Of a DNA stretch of 7,753 bases, positions 1 to 6,831 are shown in pieces. This stretch comes from Planctomycetota bacterium (lineage in GTDB: Bacteria > Planctomycetota > UBA1135 > GCA-002686595): assembly GCA_011524785.1 (NCBI GenBank), contig WTJQ01000320.1:1-7753 (forward strand). The letters run 5' to 3'. Positions within the stretch are counted from its first letter, which is position 1, and each line of letters begins with the position of its first letter. A model generated the notes under the pieces. It made no database searches. It was given only the letters and a program-made list of their open reading frames with translations, and was not told where the DNA came from. The position numbers and the translations under genes were made by a program.

Positions 1-20
1 GGGCGGGCCCCTGGGACGGC

Positions 21-50
21 TCCAGGCCCTCCTAGGCCCTCCCGAGCCCT
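21..50. repeat. Three imperfect 10-bp tandem units
   Basis: Three consecutive 10-mers, TCCAGGCCCT, CCTAGGCCCT and CCCGAGCCCT, share the pattern CCNRGCCCT with exact 10-bp spacing. A further GGGGCCCT follows out of register at 55-62. The repeat is visible directly. A role, such as a protein-binding array on one face of the helix, is only a guess. Simple GC-rich drift is an equally good explanation. Confidence 0.45.
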
Positions 51-81
51 CCTTGGGGCCCTCGAGGGGCCCGGTGCCTCA

Positions 82-109
82 GGAGTGCAGACTGGGCAGT
101 CTGCCCTCC
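82..109. terminator. Strong stem-loop, possible terminator of a preceding gene
   Basis: GCAGACT (87-93) pairs perfectly with AGTCTGC (98-104) around a GGGC loop. After one mismatch (86/105) the stem continues with GGAG (82-85) against CTCC (106-109), giving 11 pairs out of 12. No T-run follows. It lies 133 nt before the start of gene 1. Because genes 1 and 2 each have a hairpin shortly after their stop codon, the simplest reading is the terminator of a gene just left of the window. A 5'-UTR structure of gene 1 is the alternative. Confidence 0.4.
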
Positions 110-241
110 CCGACTGAGACACCGCCCGACCGGGAAAAAGTTCCTGATCCCAGCGATCTCCGGGAGGTCGCGGTAGCGTCTGGATGTGGGAGGGGTGTGA
201 ACGCGCTCCTCGCCCCATCCTTCCTTCGACCGAGAAACTCC

Positions 242-2365
242 ATGCGAATCCACCTCCACCTCCCCGCGCTCCTGCTCCTGGCGGGCGCTGCCGCGGCGCA
301 GACCCAGGGCGACGACTGTTCGAACCCCCTGGCCGCCTCGCTCGGCACGAACAACTTCGACCTCACCGGCTTCACGAACTCCGGCGCGTACGACAGCACC
401 TGCGTCGGCCGGGACGGCTTCGAGGACATCTGGTTCGTCTACACGGCCGCCAGCACGGATCTCCACCTGTTCGAGACCTGTGGCAGCGACATCGACACCA
501 CCCTTCGGATCTTCGACGGGAACACCTGCGGCAGCATCTGCCTCGCGGGTGACGACGACACCTGCGCGATGAGCAACGGCACCAACTGGGCCTCGAGCGC
601 GGTCGCCCCCCTGACGGCCGGCCAGAGCTACCTGATCCAGATCGAGACCTGGGACGACGGCGTGGTCGGCCTCTCCAACCTCCAGATCTCGACCGTCGCC
701 GGCGTCAGCAACGACGACTGCAGCACGGCCACTGCGATCAGCGGCGCGGGCCCCTGGAGCTTCGACACCTCGACCGCGACGGTCTCCGGCTTCAGCGGCA
801 ACTCGGCCTGCAGCAACTCCGGCTCCCTGGACGTGGGCCCGGACGTCTTCTTCGAGTGGACCGCCACGACCGCGGGCGACTACGAGTTCAACACGGAGTT
901 CAGCCAGTACGACACCAAGCTCAACGTCCACCAGGGCGCTGGCTGCACGGCGACCTGCGCCGGCTACAACGACGACTTCTACGGCCTGCAGAGCCGCGTC
1001 GTCCTGAACGGCGTCAGCGCGGGTGACACGTTCCTCGTGCAGTGCGGCGGCTGGGGCGGTGCCTCTGGCGCCGGCGAGCTCAACATCATCCCCTTCGTCG
1101 ACCCCTGCACGACCTACGGGGACGACACGCTCGAGGACAACGACTCCACGGGCACGGCGCTGGCCCTCACGGCCGGCTCCTACCCGGGCCTGGTGACCTA
1201 CGACGTCGCAGCCGGCGTCGGGGACAGCGACTACTACGCGATCACCCTCCAGCCGGGTGAGTACTTCGATCTGACCTGCGTTCTGGCGAACCCGGGCACC
1301 GAGGACGTCGACTTCACCGAGTACGACGGTGCTGGCAACTACGTCCAGGACTGGGACACCAACGCGGTGACGATCGCCAACACGGGCGCCTCGGCGTCGA
1401 CCCACATCATCGAGGTCCGTCCGGACTTCGCGTTCGGCAACCGCTGCGCGCTCTACGACATGGACCTGGCGATCACCGTCGACCCCTGCACCAACGTCCA
1501 GGACGACACCTTCGAGTCCAACGACACCGCGGCGACGGCGACCTCGATCGTCAGCGGGGTGTACACGGGCCTGAACGTGACCGACTCGGTCGATGCCGAC
1601 CTGTTCACCTTCGTGGTCGCCGATGGCGCGACGTTCACGGCGGAGGCCCTCCACAACTCGGCGGGCTGCTCCAACGCGGACATCGACATGTTCCTGTACG
1701 ACCCGATCCTCTCCCCCGTCGTGGAGGATCCGGCCACGGACCCCTTCGGCCAGGGCGAGATCGCCTCGGCCTACACCTGCGCGGATGCGGAGGTCCTGAC
1801 CTGGACCAACACCACCGGGGCCGACGTGACCTGCGTGCTCCGCGTGTCGGTTTGGCCCGTGGGCGCACTGCCCGGCTGCTCCTTCTACGACCTCACCCTC
1901 GACGGTGCGGACGCGGACGGCCCGGACCTGTTCTGTGACCCGGCGAACGTCAACTCGAGCGGCAGCTCCGTGACCCTCGCGGCCTCCGACTTCTCGGGCA
2001 GCGGCGTCTTCCACATCGAGGCCACCGGCGGACCGAACAACCAGTTCGCCATGGTGATCGTCTCCTCGACCGCCATCGATCCGGGCATCCCGGTCAGCGA
2101 CGGCAACCTGTGCCTCGGCGCCCCCATCGGGCGCTACAGCACCAACGCCGGCCCGGGCCTGAACTCGATCGGGCGCTTCGACGCCAACGGGATCATGCAG
2201 AACCTCTTCGGCACCTCGACGAGCGGCACGGGCTTCGACGTCCCCGCCGTCCTTCCCTCGCCCCCCGGCGGGATCATCAACACCGGCTCCACCTGGCACT
2301 TCCAGGTCTGGTACCGGGACGGCTCGAACTCGAACTTCTCGAACGGCATCTCGGTCGCCTTCTGA
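242..2365 (+). CDS. Secreted multi-module PPC-like beta-sandwich protein (gene 1)
   Basis: 707-residue predicted exported protein. The ATG at 242 is chosen because a signal peptide starts there (MRIHLHLPALLLLAGAAAA, likely cut before Gln20); codons further upstream look non-coding. Four beta modules follow: about 24-155 (GRDGFEDIWF, DIDTTLRIFDG, YLIQIETW), 157-286 (NDDC start, YDTKL, NDD loop), 294-418 (DDTLEDND start, divergent) and 421-555 (DDTFESND start, DIDMFLYD, LRVSVWP). Residues 562-707 form the shared C-terminal domain (LCLGAPIGRY, QNLFGTS, WYRDG). Modules 2-4 resemble the bacterial PPC domain by eye. The paired cysteines and acidic DDD/NDD loops fit an extracellular, possibly Ca-binding protein. 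Lys226, in YDTKL, is the only lysine. Compared with gene 2 there is one extra central module. The upstream region has only a weak GAG-type purine patch, not a clear Shine-Dalgarno. No catalytic motif is seen; target unknown. The gene call is firm; the role (surface or matrix protein) is inference. Confidence 0.93.
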   Translation: MRIHLHLPALLLLAGAAAAQTQGDDCSNPLAASLGTNNFDLTGFTNSGAYDSTCVGRDGFEDIWFVYTAASTDLHLFETCGSDIDTTLRIFDGNTCGSICLAGDDDTCAMSNGTNWASSAVAPLTAGQSYLIQIETWDDGVVGLSNLQISTVAGVSNDDCSTATAISGAGPWSFDTSTATVSGFSGNSACSNSGSLDVGPDVFFEWTATTAGDYEFNTEFSQYDTKLNVHQGAGCTATCAGYNDDFYGLQSRVVLNGVSAGDTFLVQCGGWGGASGAGELNIIPFVDPCTTYGDDTLEDNDSTGTALALTAGSYPGLVTYDVAAGVGDSDYYAITLQPGEYFDLTCVLANPGTEDVDFTEYDGAGNYVQDWDTNAVTIANTGASASTHIIEVRPDFAFGNRCALYDMDLAITVDPCTNVQDDTFESNDTAATATSIVSGVYTGLNVTDSVDADLFTFVVADGATFTAEALHNSAGCSNADIDMFLYDPILSPVVEDPATDPFGQGEIASAYTCADAEVLTWTNTTGADVTCVLRVSVWPVGALPGCSFYDLTLDGADADGPDLFCDPANVNSSGSSVTLAASDFSGSGVFHIEATGGPNNQFAMVIVSSTAIDPGIPVSDGNLCLGAPIGRYSTNAGPGLNSIGRFDANGIMQNLFGTSTSGTGFDVPAVLPSPPGGIINTGSTWHFQVWYRDGSNSNFSNGISVAF
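1925..2362 (+). repeat. Shared C-terminal domain, copy 1 (gene 1 residues 562-707)
   Basis: This 146-codon segment aligns without gaps to 4017-4454 and 6381-6818. By hand count it is about 84% identical to copy 2 at the protein level. Conserved landmarks are FCxPAN at the start, two cysteines (565 and 624), GGPxxQF, LCLGAPIGRY, LNSIGRFDA, QNLFGTS, GTGFDVP, LPSPPGG, WYRDG and NFSNGISV, ending in a final Phe. No transmembrane helix, LPXTG or basic tail is present, so it is not a PEP-CTERM or sortase signal. Confidence 0.9.
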
Positions 2366-2409
2366 TCGGTTCGAAGCCAAGGCGTGAGGCTCACGGGCCC
2401 TCGCCAGCT

Positions 2410-2441
2410 GCGGGGCGCTCCCTTCCCAGGGAGCGCCCCGC
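2410..2441 (+). terminator. Hairpin after gene 1
   Basis: A perfect 13-bp stem, GCGGGGCGCTCCC (2410-2422) with GGGAGCGCCCCGC (2429-2441), closes a 6-nt loop TTCCCA. It starts 45 nt after the stop codon of gene 1. No clear T-run follows (TCGCTTGGG), so it departs from the classical intrinsic terminator. Strength and position still favour transcription termination or 3'-end protection. Its CGCTCC/GGAGCG core recurs in the other two spacers. Confidence 0.7.
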
Positions 2442-2723
2442 TCGCTTGGGATGACCTCTCACGCTGGACCGAGGCCCTCGCCGCGCGCCAGGGGGCCCCT
2501 CAGCGAGGCGCCCGGAGAGCGCATCGAGGGGATCTCCCCAGTGAGCGCCCGACCACCGCGCCCTTGCTCCAGGCAGCAACGCGAGGGGCCTCGGCACCGG
2601 GAACCCTGCGGCGATGCCGCCAGGAGGGCCAGGGACCCGGGGCCGTTCTCCCTCCAGGACTTTGGCCCTTGTGGCTCGAATCGAGGCAGGGCACATTGGA
2701 GGGAGGCACCCGCCCCTCTTCCC
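2442..2723. other. Long GC-rich leader between gene 1 and gene 2
   Basis: These 282 nt lie between the gene 1 hairpin and the start of gene 2. The gene 2 frame is open from an ATG at 2451, but the encoded peptide (rich in Pro, Arg, Gly) shows no family resemblance, so I do not count it as protein. A stem-loop lies at 2605-2624 (CCT plus GCGGC, loop GAT, then GCCGC, one bulged C, AGG). The 11-mer CTCGAATCGAG at 2675-2685 recurs after gene 3. GGAGGGAGG (2698-2706) resembles a Shine-Dalgarno but sits 17 nt before the ATG, further than usual. No convincing promoter hexamers were found. Confidence 0.55.
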
Positions 2724-4457
2724 ATGAATACCAAGATCCTTCTTCCGACCCTCCTCCTCGGGCTGGCCGGCGGCGCGTTCGCTCAGGGCGACGACTGCTC
2801 CAACCCGCTCACCGTGAACCTGGGCTCCAACCCCCAGGACCTGACCGGGTTCAGCGACTCCTTCTACTACGACGGATCCTGCGTGGGCCGCGACGGGTTC
2901 GAGGACATCTGGTTCGTCTTCACGGCGACCACCAACGACATCCACCGCTTCCAGACCTGCGGGAGCGACATCGACACCACCCTGCGCATCTTCGACGGGA
3001 CGGCGTGTGGCGGCTTCTGCATCGCCGGCAACGACGACGCCTGCGCGATGAGCAACGGCACGGCGTGGGCCTCGGACGTCTCCACCGCCCTCGTGGCTGG
3101 CCAGAGCTACCTCATCCAGGTCGAGACCTGGGATCCTGGCATCGTGGGCATCTTCGACCTGCAGATCTCGAGCTTCCCTCCCCCGCCCAACGACACCTGC
3201 AGCTCGGCGGACGTGCTCACGGGTGCGGGCCCCTGGTCCTTCGACACCAGCGGCGCCTCGGCCAGCGGCTTCAGCTCCGGTAGCTCGATCACCTGCGGCA
3301 CCGGTGCCCTGGACATGGGCCCCGACCTCTTCTACGAGTGGACCGCTCCCGCAGCCGGTGACTACCAGTTCGACACCTGCGGCTCCGGCTACGACACCAA
3401 GCTGACCGTGCACGCTGGCTCCGGCTGCGCCGCGGTCTGCGCCGGCTACAACGACGACGGGCCCTGCGGCGCCCTCAACAGCGAGGTCGTCGTGACCGGC
3501 GTCAACGCCGGCGACGTCTTCCTCCTCCAGGTCGGCGGCTTCGGCAACGCCTCGGGCAGCGGCGTCATCAACATCGCTACCTGGGTCGACCCCTGCCTCT
3601 CCTTCGGCGACGATCTCTACGAGGAGAACGACACCTGCAGCACGGGCACCGCGCTGAACGACGGGCTCTACGGCGAGCTCACGATCTCGCTGAGCGACCT
3701 CGACATGTACACGTTCACGGTGCCCGACGGCGGCACCCTCGACGTGACCTGCTACCACGACCTCGCGCAGGTGGACATCGACATGTTCCTGTACGACGTC
3801 TCCTTCGGGGCCTGCAACGACGACCCGTCGGCCGACCCGATCAACGGCGGCGAGCTGGCCTCCGGCTGGACCAGCGCGGCCCCCGAGGTCCTCAGCTGGC
3901 AGAACGGCACCGGGGCCGACGTGGACTGCGTCCTCCGGGTCAGCGTCTGGCCGAGCTCGACCAGCCCCTGCGGTGAGTACGACCTCGAGATCTCCGGCAC
4001 CGGTCAGAGCGGGCCGGCCCTGTTCTGCAACCCGGCCAACGCCAACTCCACCGGCAACTCGGTGACCCTGGCCAGCTCGGACATGTCCGGCAGCGGCGTC
4101 TTCCACATCGAGGCCGAGGGCGGTCCCCTCGACCAGTTCGGCATGGTCATCGTCTCCGCGACGTCCATCGACCCGGGCATCCCGGTCAGCGACGGGGCCC
4201 TCTGCCTCGGCGCCCCGATCGGGCGCTACGGCACCACGGCCGGCCCCGGCCTGAACTCGATCGGTCGCTTCGACGCCGCGGGCGTCCTGCAGAACCTGTT
4301 CGGCACCTCGACGACCGGCACGGGCTTCGACGTCCCGGCGGTCCTCCCCTCGCCCCCTGGCGGGATCATCAGCACCGGCTCCACCTGGCACTTCCAGCTC
4401 TGGTACCGCGACGGCTCCAACTCGAACTTCTCGAACGGCATCTCCGTCAACTTCTGA
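2724..4457 (+). CDS. Secreted multi-module PPC-like beta-sandwich protein (gene 2)
   Basis: 577-residue predicted exported protein. The start at 2724 gives a clean signal peptide (MNTKILLPTLLLGLAGGAFA, likely cut before Gln21); an in-frame ATG at 2451 would bury it behind 91 unrelated residues. Modules: about 22-150 (GRDGFEDIWF, DIDTTLRIFDG; close to gene 1 module 1), 156-286 (NDTC start, YDTKL, NDDGPCG), 296-428 (DDLYEENDTC, DIDMFLYD, LRVSVWP), then the shared C-terminal domain at 432-577. The mature protein has about 66 acidic residues against 8 Lys plus Arg by hand count, 20 cysteines, and one lysine (Lys226 in YDTKL). This suggests an acidic, disulphide-stabilised extracellular protein, perhaps metal-binding. 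It lacks the divergent central module of gene 1. A hairpin follows 17 nt after the stop. No enzymatic motif; ligand and localisation unknown. Confidence 0.94.
   Translation: MNTKILLPTLLLGLAGGAFAQGDDCSNPLTVNLGSNPQDLTGFSDSFYYDGSCVGRDGFEDIWFVFTATTNDIHRFQTCGSDIDTTLRIFDGTACGGFCIAGNDDACAMSNGTAWASDVSTALVAGQSYLIQVETWDPGIVGIFDLQISSFPPPPNDTCSSADVLTGAGPWSFDTSGASASGFSSGSSITCGTGALDMGPDLFYEWTAPAAGDYQFDTCGSGYDTKLTVHAGSGCAAVCAGYNDDGPCGALNSEVVVTGVNAGDVFLLQVGGFGNASGSGVINIATWVDPCLSFGDDLYEENDTCSTGTALNDGLYGELTISLSDLDMYTFTVPDGGTLDVTCYHDLAQVDIDMFLYDVSFGACNDDPSADPINGGELASGWTSAAPEVLSWQNGTGADVDCVLRVSVWPSSTSPCGEYDLEISGTGQSGPALFCNPANANSTGNSVTLASSDMSGSGVFHIEAEGGPLDQFGMVIVSATSIDPGIPVSDGALCLGAPIGRYGTTAGPGLNSIGRFDAAGVLQNLFGTSTTGTGFDVPAVLPSPPGGIISTGSTWHFQLWYRDGSNSNFSNGISVNF
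4017..4454 (+). repeat. Shared C-terminal domain, copy 2 (gene 2 residues 432-577)
   Basis: Same 146-codon length as the copies in genes 1 and 3, with no gaps. By hand count it is about 84% identical to copy 1 and about 69% to copy 3 in protein. At DNA level it shares exact runs with copy 1, for example 25 nt at 4373-4397 (2281-2305) and 26 nt at 4419-4444 (2327-2352), which suggests recent common origin or gene conversion. Confidence 0.9.
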
Positions 4458-4473
4458 GCCGCTCGTCGGCACG

Positions 4474-4511
4474 GCGCGGGCCGCTCCTCCATCCGGGGGA
4501 GCGGCCCGCGC
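4474..4511 (+). terminator. Hairpin after gene 2
   Basis: A perfect 14-bp stem, GCGCGGGCCGCTCC (4474-4487) with GGAGCGGCCCGCGC (4498-4511), encloses 10 nt that can pair further (TCC with GGG around ATCC). It starts 17 nt after the stop codon. Downstream is TCGTTCCCCCC, which is not a real T-run. It is likely a terminator or 3'-end stabiliser separating gene 2 from gene 3. Confidence 0.72.
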
Positions 4512-4522
4512 TCGTTCCCCCC

Positions 4523-4550
4523 TGGACAGATCCCAGCCGTCACCTAGGCT
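4523..4550 (+). promoter_or_regulatory. Weak candidate promoter for gene 3, overlapped by an inverted repeat
   Basis: TGGACA (4523-4528) matches five of six bases of a sigma-70 -35 box. TAGGCT (4545-4550) matches only three of six bases of a -10 box, with a 16-nt spacer. An inverted repeat CCAGCC (4533-4538) / GGCTGG (4547-4552) overlaps the -10 position and could be an operator or simply a small hairpin. It sits after the gene 2 hairpin and 39 nt before the gene 3 ATG, where a promoter would be expected. The match is poor and unproven. Confidence 0.25.
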
Positions 4551-4589
4551 GGAGCAAGTGCAGCCCGGCGCGCTGCCCCTCCCTCGACC

Positions 4590-6821
4590 ATGCGGCCCCT
4601 CCTCCTCACGCTCCTCGTCCTCAGCACCCTGAGCAGCGCCCTGAGCAGTGAGGCGCGGGCCCAGACCCTCGGCGACGACTGCGGCTCCCCCTTCGTCCTC
4701 ACGGGAACCGGGACGTTCCCCTGGGACAACTCGTTCAACGACACCTCCGGGTTCGACGGCGGGGACCCGACGACCTGCTTCAGCCCCGGCAACGGCACCA
4801 CCGGGACCAACGCGATCCGCAGCGACGTGTTCTTCGTCTGGACGGTGCCGTCGAGCGGCACCTACCAGTTCGACACCGAGAACTCCCCCGTGGTCGACGA
4901 CACGAAGCTCTCGATCCACGCCGGCTCGGACTGCGGCGCCACCTGCGTGGCCTCCGACGACGACAGCGGTTCGTTCCCCCTCTACTCCTCCCTGATCGAG
5001 CTGCCCGGGCTCGTGGCCGGGGACCAGTACCTGATCCAGGTCGGCAGCTGGAACGACACGGCCGCGGTCGGGCAGGGCCTGCTCAACATCACCCAGACCT
5101 CCACGGTCCCGAACGACACCTGCGCCACGCCCCAGGTCGTGGCGGGGACGGGCACGTTCCCCTGGAACAACGCGGGCGCCACGACGAGTGGCTTCGACGG
5201 GGGCGACCCGGGCACCTGCTTCAGCCCGGCCAACGCATCCAACGCCACGACGGCGATCAGCCGCGACCTGTTCTTCGTCTGGACGGTCCCGGTGAGTGGG
5301 TCGTACCAGTTCGACACGGAGAACTCCTCGGTCAACACCGACACCAAGCTGGCGATCCACACGGGCTCCGACTGCGGCGCGACCTGCCTCGCATCCGACG
5401 ACGACAGCGGTGCCACCCCCCAGTACTCGTCCAAGCTCGTCCTCTCCGGTCTCGTGGCCGGGGACTCGTACCTGATCCAGGTGGGCAGCTGGACGGACTC
5501 CTCGCCCGCCGGTGCAGGGCTGCTCAACATCTCCCAGGTGAATGGCGGCGGAGCGCCCGGCGACACCTGCGCCAATCCCGTCGTGATCACGGGACTCGGC
5601 TCCTGGGCCTTCGACACGACGACTGGCACCGCCAGCGGCGTGGCGGGCGGCTCGCTCGGCAGCTGCCTCGCCGGCGTGCAGAGCATGGGGGTCGACACGT
5701 TCTTCCTCTGGTCGGCTCCAGCGGACGGCGACTACGTGCTCGACACCTGCGGGGCGAGCTACGACACCAAGCTCGCCGCGTACGGGTTCCTCTTCTGCAG
5801 CGGTCCGTGCCTGGGCTACAACGACGACGGGCCCTGTGGCGGACTCGCCAGTGAGGTCGTACTGACGGGGCTCACCGCCGGGGAGTCGGTCCTGATCCAG
5901 GTGGGCGGCGTGGGGCCGCTGACCGGCACCGGCCAGCTGACGATCGCCGACTGGAGCGATCCCTGTGCCGGCATCCCCGAGGATGCGCTCGAGGACAACG
6001 ACACCTGCGCGAGCGCCGCGCCGCTCGACGACGGGACCTGGTCCGGCCTGTCCGCTCGGCTCGACGACCTCGACCTGTTCACCGTCACCGTCCCTGCGGG
6101 CGGCACGCTCGACGTGACCTGCCTCCACGACCCGGCGGACGCGGACCTCGACGTCTTCCTCTTCACGCCGAACGGGTGCAACGACGACCCCGCGGCGGAT
6201 CCGGGCTGTGCGACGAGCCTCGCCTGCGGCTGGACCACGAACCCGGACGAGGGCCTGACCTGGACCAACTCCACGGGGCTCGATCAGCAGTGCCTGCTGC
6301 GCGTCAGCGTCTGGCCGCTCTCGACGGGCACGTGCGCGCAGTACGACCTGACGATCTCCGGGACGGGGAGCAGCGGCCCCGCGGCGTTCTGCACGCCCGC
6401 GAACGCCAACTCCACGGGCAGCGGGGTGACCCTGGCGGCCTCGAGCACGAGCGGCCCCGGGCTCTTCCACCTCGAGGCCGAGGGTGGCCCCACGAACCAG
6501 TTCGGGATGTTCATCGTGGCGGCTGGCTTCAGTGAGCCTGGCCTCTCGATCAGCCAGGGCAAGCTCTGCCTCACGGCCCCGTTGGGGCGCTACTCCGCGA
6601 GCGCGGGGGGCGCGCTCAACTCGCTCGGGCGCTTCGACGCCGCGGGCGTGCTCCAGAACCTGTTCGGGACCTCGAGCGTCGGGACGGGCTTCGACGTCCC
6701 CACCACCCTCCCCTCTCCTCCTGGCGGGTCGATCGCGGCGGGCTCCACCTGGAGCTTCCAGCTCTGGTACCGGGACGGCGGGCAGTCGAACTTCTCGGAC
6801 GGGCTCACGGTCACGTTCTGA
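4590..6821 (+). CDS. Secreted multi-module PPC-like protein with duplicated N-terminal module (gene 3)
   Basis: 743-residue predicted exported protein. ATG 4590 opens a signal peptide (MRPLLLTLLVLSTLSSAL then SSEARA, likely cut before Gln25). No Shine-Dalgarno precedes it (CCCTCCCTCGACC). Two near-identical modules come first, about 28-170 and 175-320. Both carry GTFPW, GFDGGDPxTCFSP, FFVWTVP, YQFDTEN, DTKL, GSDCGATC, ASDDDSG and YLIQVGSW. Then come a PPC-like module (324-455; GASYDTKL, YNDDGPCGG), a second one (464-593; EDNDTC, DLDVFLF, LRVSVWP) and the shared C-terminal domain (598-743). From residue 324 on it is colinear with gene 2 from residue 156. Three of five lysines (106, 253, 394) lie in DTKL motifs. 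The cysteines and DDD loops again point to an extracellular disulphide-bonded protein. No catalytic motif is seen; the function is not identified beyond a likely structural or binding role at the cell surface. Confidence 0.94.
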   Translation: MRPLLLTLLVLSTLSSALSSEARAQTLGDDCGSPFVLTGTGTFPWDNSFNDTSGFDGGDPTTCFSPGNGTTGTNAIRSDVFFVWTVPSSGTYQFDTENSPVVDDTKLSIHAGSDCGATCVASDDDSGSFPLYSSLIELPGLVAGDQYLIQVGSWNDTAAVGQGLLNITQTSTVPNDTCATPQVVAGTGTFPWNNAGATTSGFDGGDPGTCFSPANASNATTAISRDLFFVWTVPVSGSYQFDTENSSVNTDTKLAIHTGSDCGATCLASDDDSGATPQYSSKLVLSGLVAGDSYLIQVGSWTDSSPAGAGLLNISQVNGGGAPGDTCANPVVITGLGSWAFDTTTGTASGVAGGSLGSCLAGVQSMGVDTFFLWSAPADGDYVLDTCGASYDTKLAAYGFLFCSGPCLGYNDDGPCGGLASEVVLTGLTAGESVLIQVGGVGPLTGTGQLTIADWSDPCAGIPEDALEDNDTCASAAPLDDGTWSGLSARLDDLDLFTVTVPAGGTLDVTCLHDPADADLDVFLFTPNGCNDDPAADPGCATSLACGWTTNPDEGLTWTNSTGLDQQCLLRVSVWPLSTGTCAQYDLTISGTGSSGPAAFCTPANANSTGSGVTLAASSTSGPGLFHLEAEGGPTNQFGMFIVAAGFSEPGLSISQGKLCLTAPLGRYSASAGGALNSLGRFDAAGVLQNLFGTSSVGTGFDVPTTLPSPPGGSIAAGSTWSFQLWYRDGGQSNFSDGLTVTF
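4671..5558 (+). repeat. Tandem duplicated module within gene 3 (4671-5111 and 5112-5558)
   Basis: Two consecutive coding units of 147 and 149 codons encode the same module type: a GDDC or NDTC start, GTFPW, GFDGGDP, CFSP, FFVWTVP, DTKLxIH, GSDCGATC, DDDSG, YLIQVGSW and LLNI. The spacing between equivalent motifs (Lys106 and Lys253) is 147 residues. This is the module type that also opens gene 4, and it differs from the GRDGFEDIWF module that opens genes 1 and 2. Confidence 0.85.
6381..6818 (+). repeat. Shared C-terminal domain, copy 3 (gene 3 residues 598-743)
   Basis: 146 codons aligned without gaps to copies 1 and 2, with about 69% identity to copy 2 by hand count. FCTPANANSTG, LCLTAPLGRY, LGRFDAAGVLQNLFGTS, GTGFDVP, LPSPPGG and LWYRDG are kept. 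It carries Lys658 in QGKLCL where genes 1 and 2 have no lysine. It is the most divergent of the three copies, matching the split into gene 1-2 and gene 3-4 subfamilies. Confidence 0.9.
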
Positions 6822-6831
6822 CCGCCGAGGT

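Larger units (their letters stand above)
1..241. other. Non-coding leader upstream of gene 1
   Basis: No convincing coding sequence is seen here. The frame of gene 1 stays open leftward to about position 53, but that extension is rich in Pro, Arg and Ser, has no secretory character and lies before a clear signal peptide, so I treat it as untranslated. The region holds a GC-rich 10-bp-period repeat (21-50), a small GGGCCC/GGGCCC stem (56-61 with 67-72) and a strong stem-loop (82-109). The only A-rich patch is GAAAAAG at about 134-140. I could not pick a convincing promoter. The hairpin may be the 3' end of a preceding gene just left of the window. Confidence 0.6.

Noticed and set aside
53..241. 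In-frame N-terminal extension of gene 1
   Set aside because: Non-ATG start, unrelated sequence, contains the stem-loop at 82-109, and precedes the signal peptide at 242.
242..2365. Possible secreted peptidase annotation because of PPC-like modules
   Set aside because: PPC domains often accompany peptidases, but no Ser/His/Asp triad context, HExxH or other catalytic motif is visible in any of the four proteins.
32..2380. Minus-strand open frame of 782 codons opposite gene 1
   Set aside because: Same register-aligned antisense shadow caused by GC-rich third positions; low-complexity composition, while the sense frame has a signal peptide and recognisable modules.
2451..2723. In-frame N-terminal extension of gene 2 from ATG 2451
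   Set aside because: It would place 91 unrelated residues before a clear signal peptide at 2724; no other family member has such an extension.
2384..3283. Plus-strand open frame of 299 codons overlapping the gene 1-2 spacer and gene 2
   Set aside because: Out of frame with gene 2; the product is Arg/Pro/His-rich, typical of a GC shadow, and it crosses the gene 1 hairpin.
4982..5698. Minus-strand open frame of 238 codons within gene 3
   Set aside because: Shadow of the duplicated modules; its internal repetition only mirrors the sense repeats, and no start context or domain supports it.
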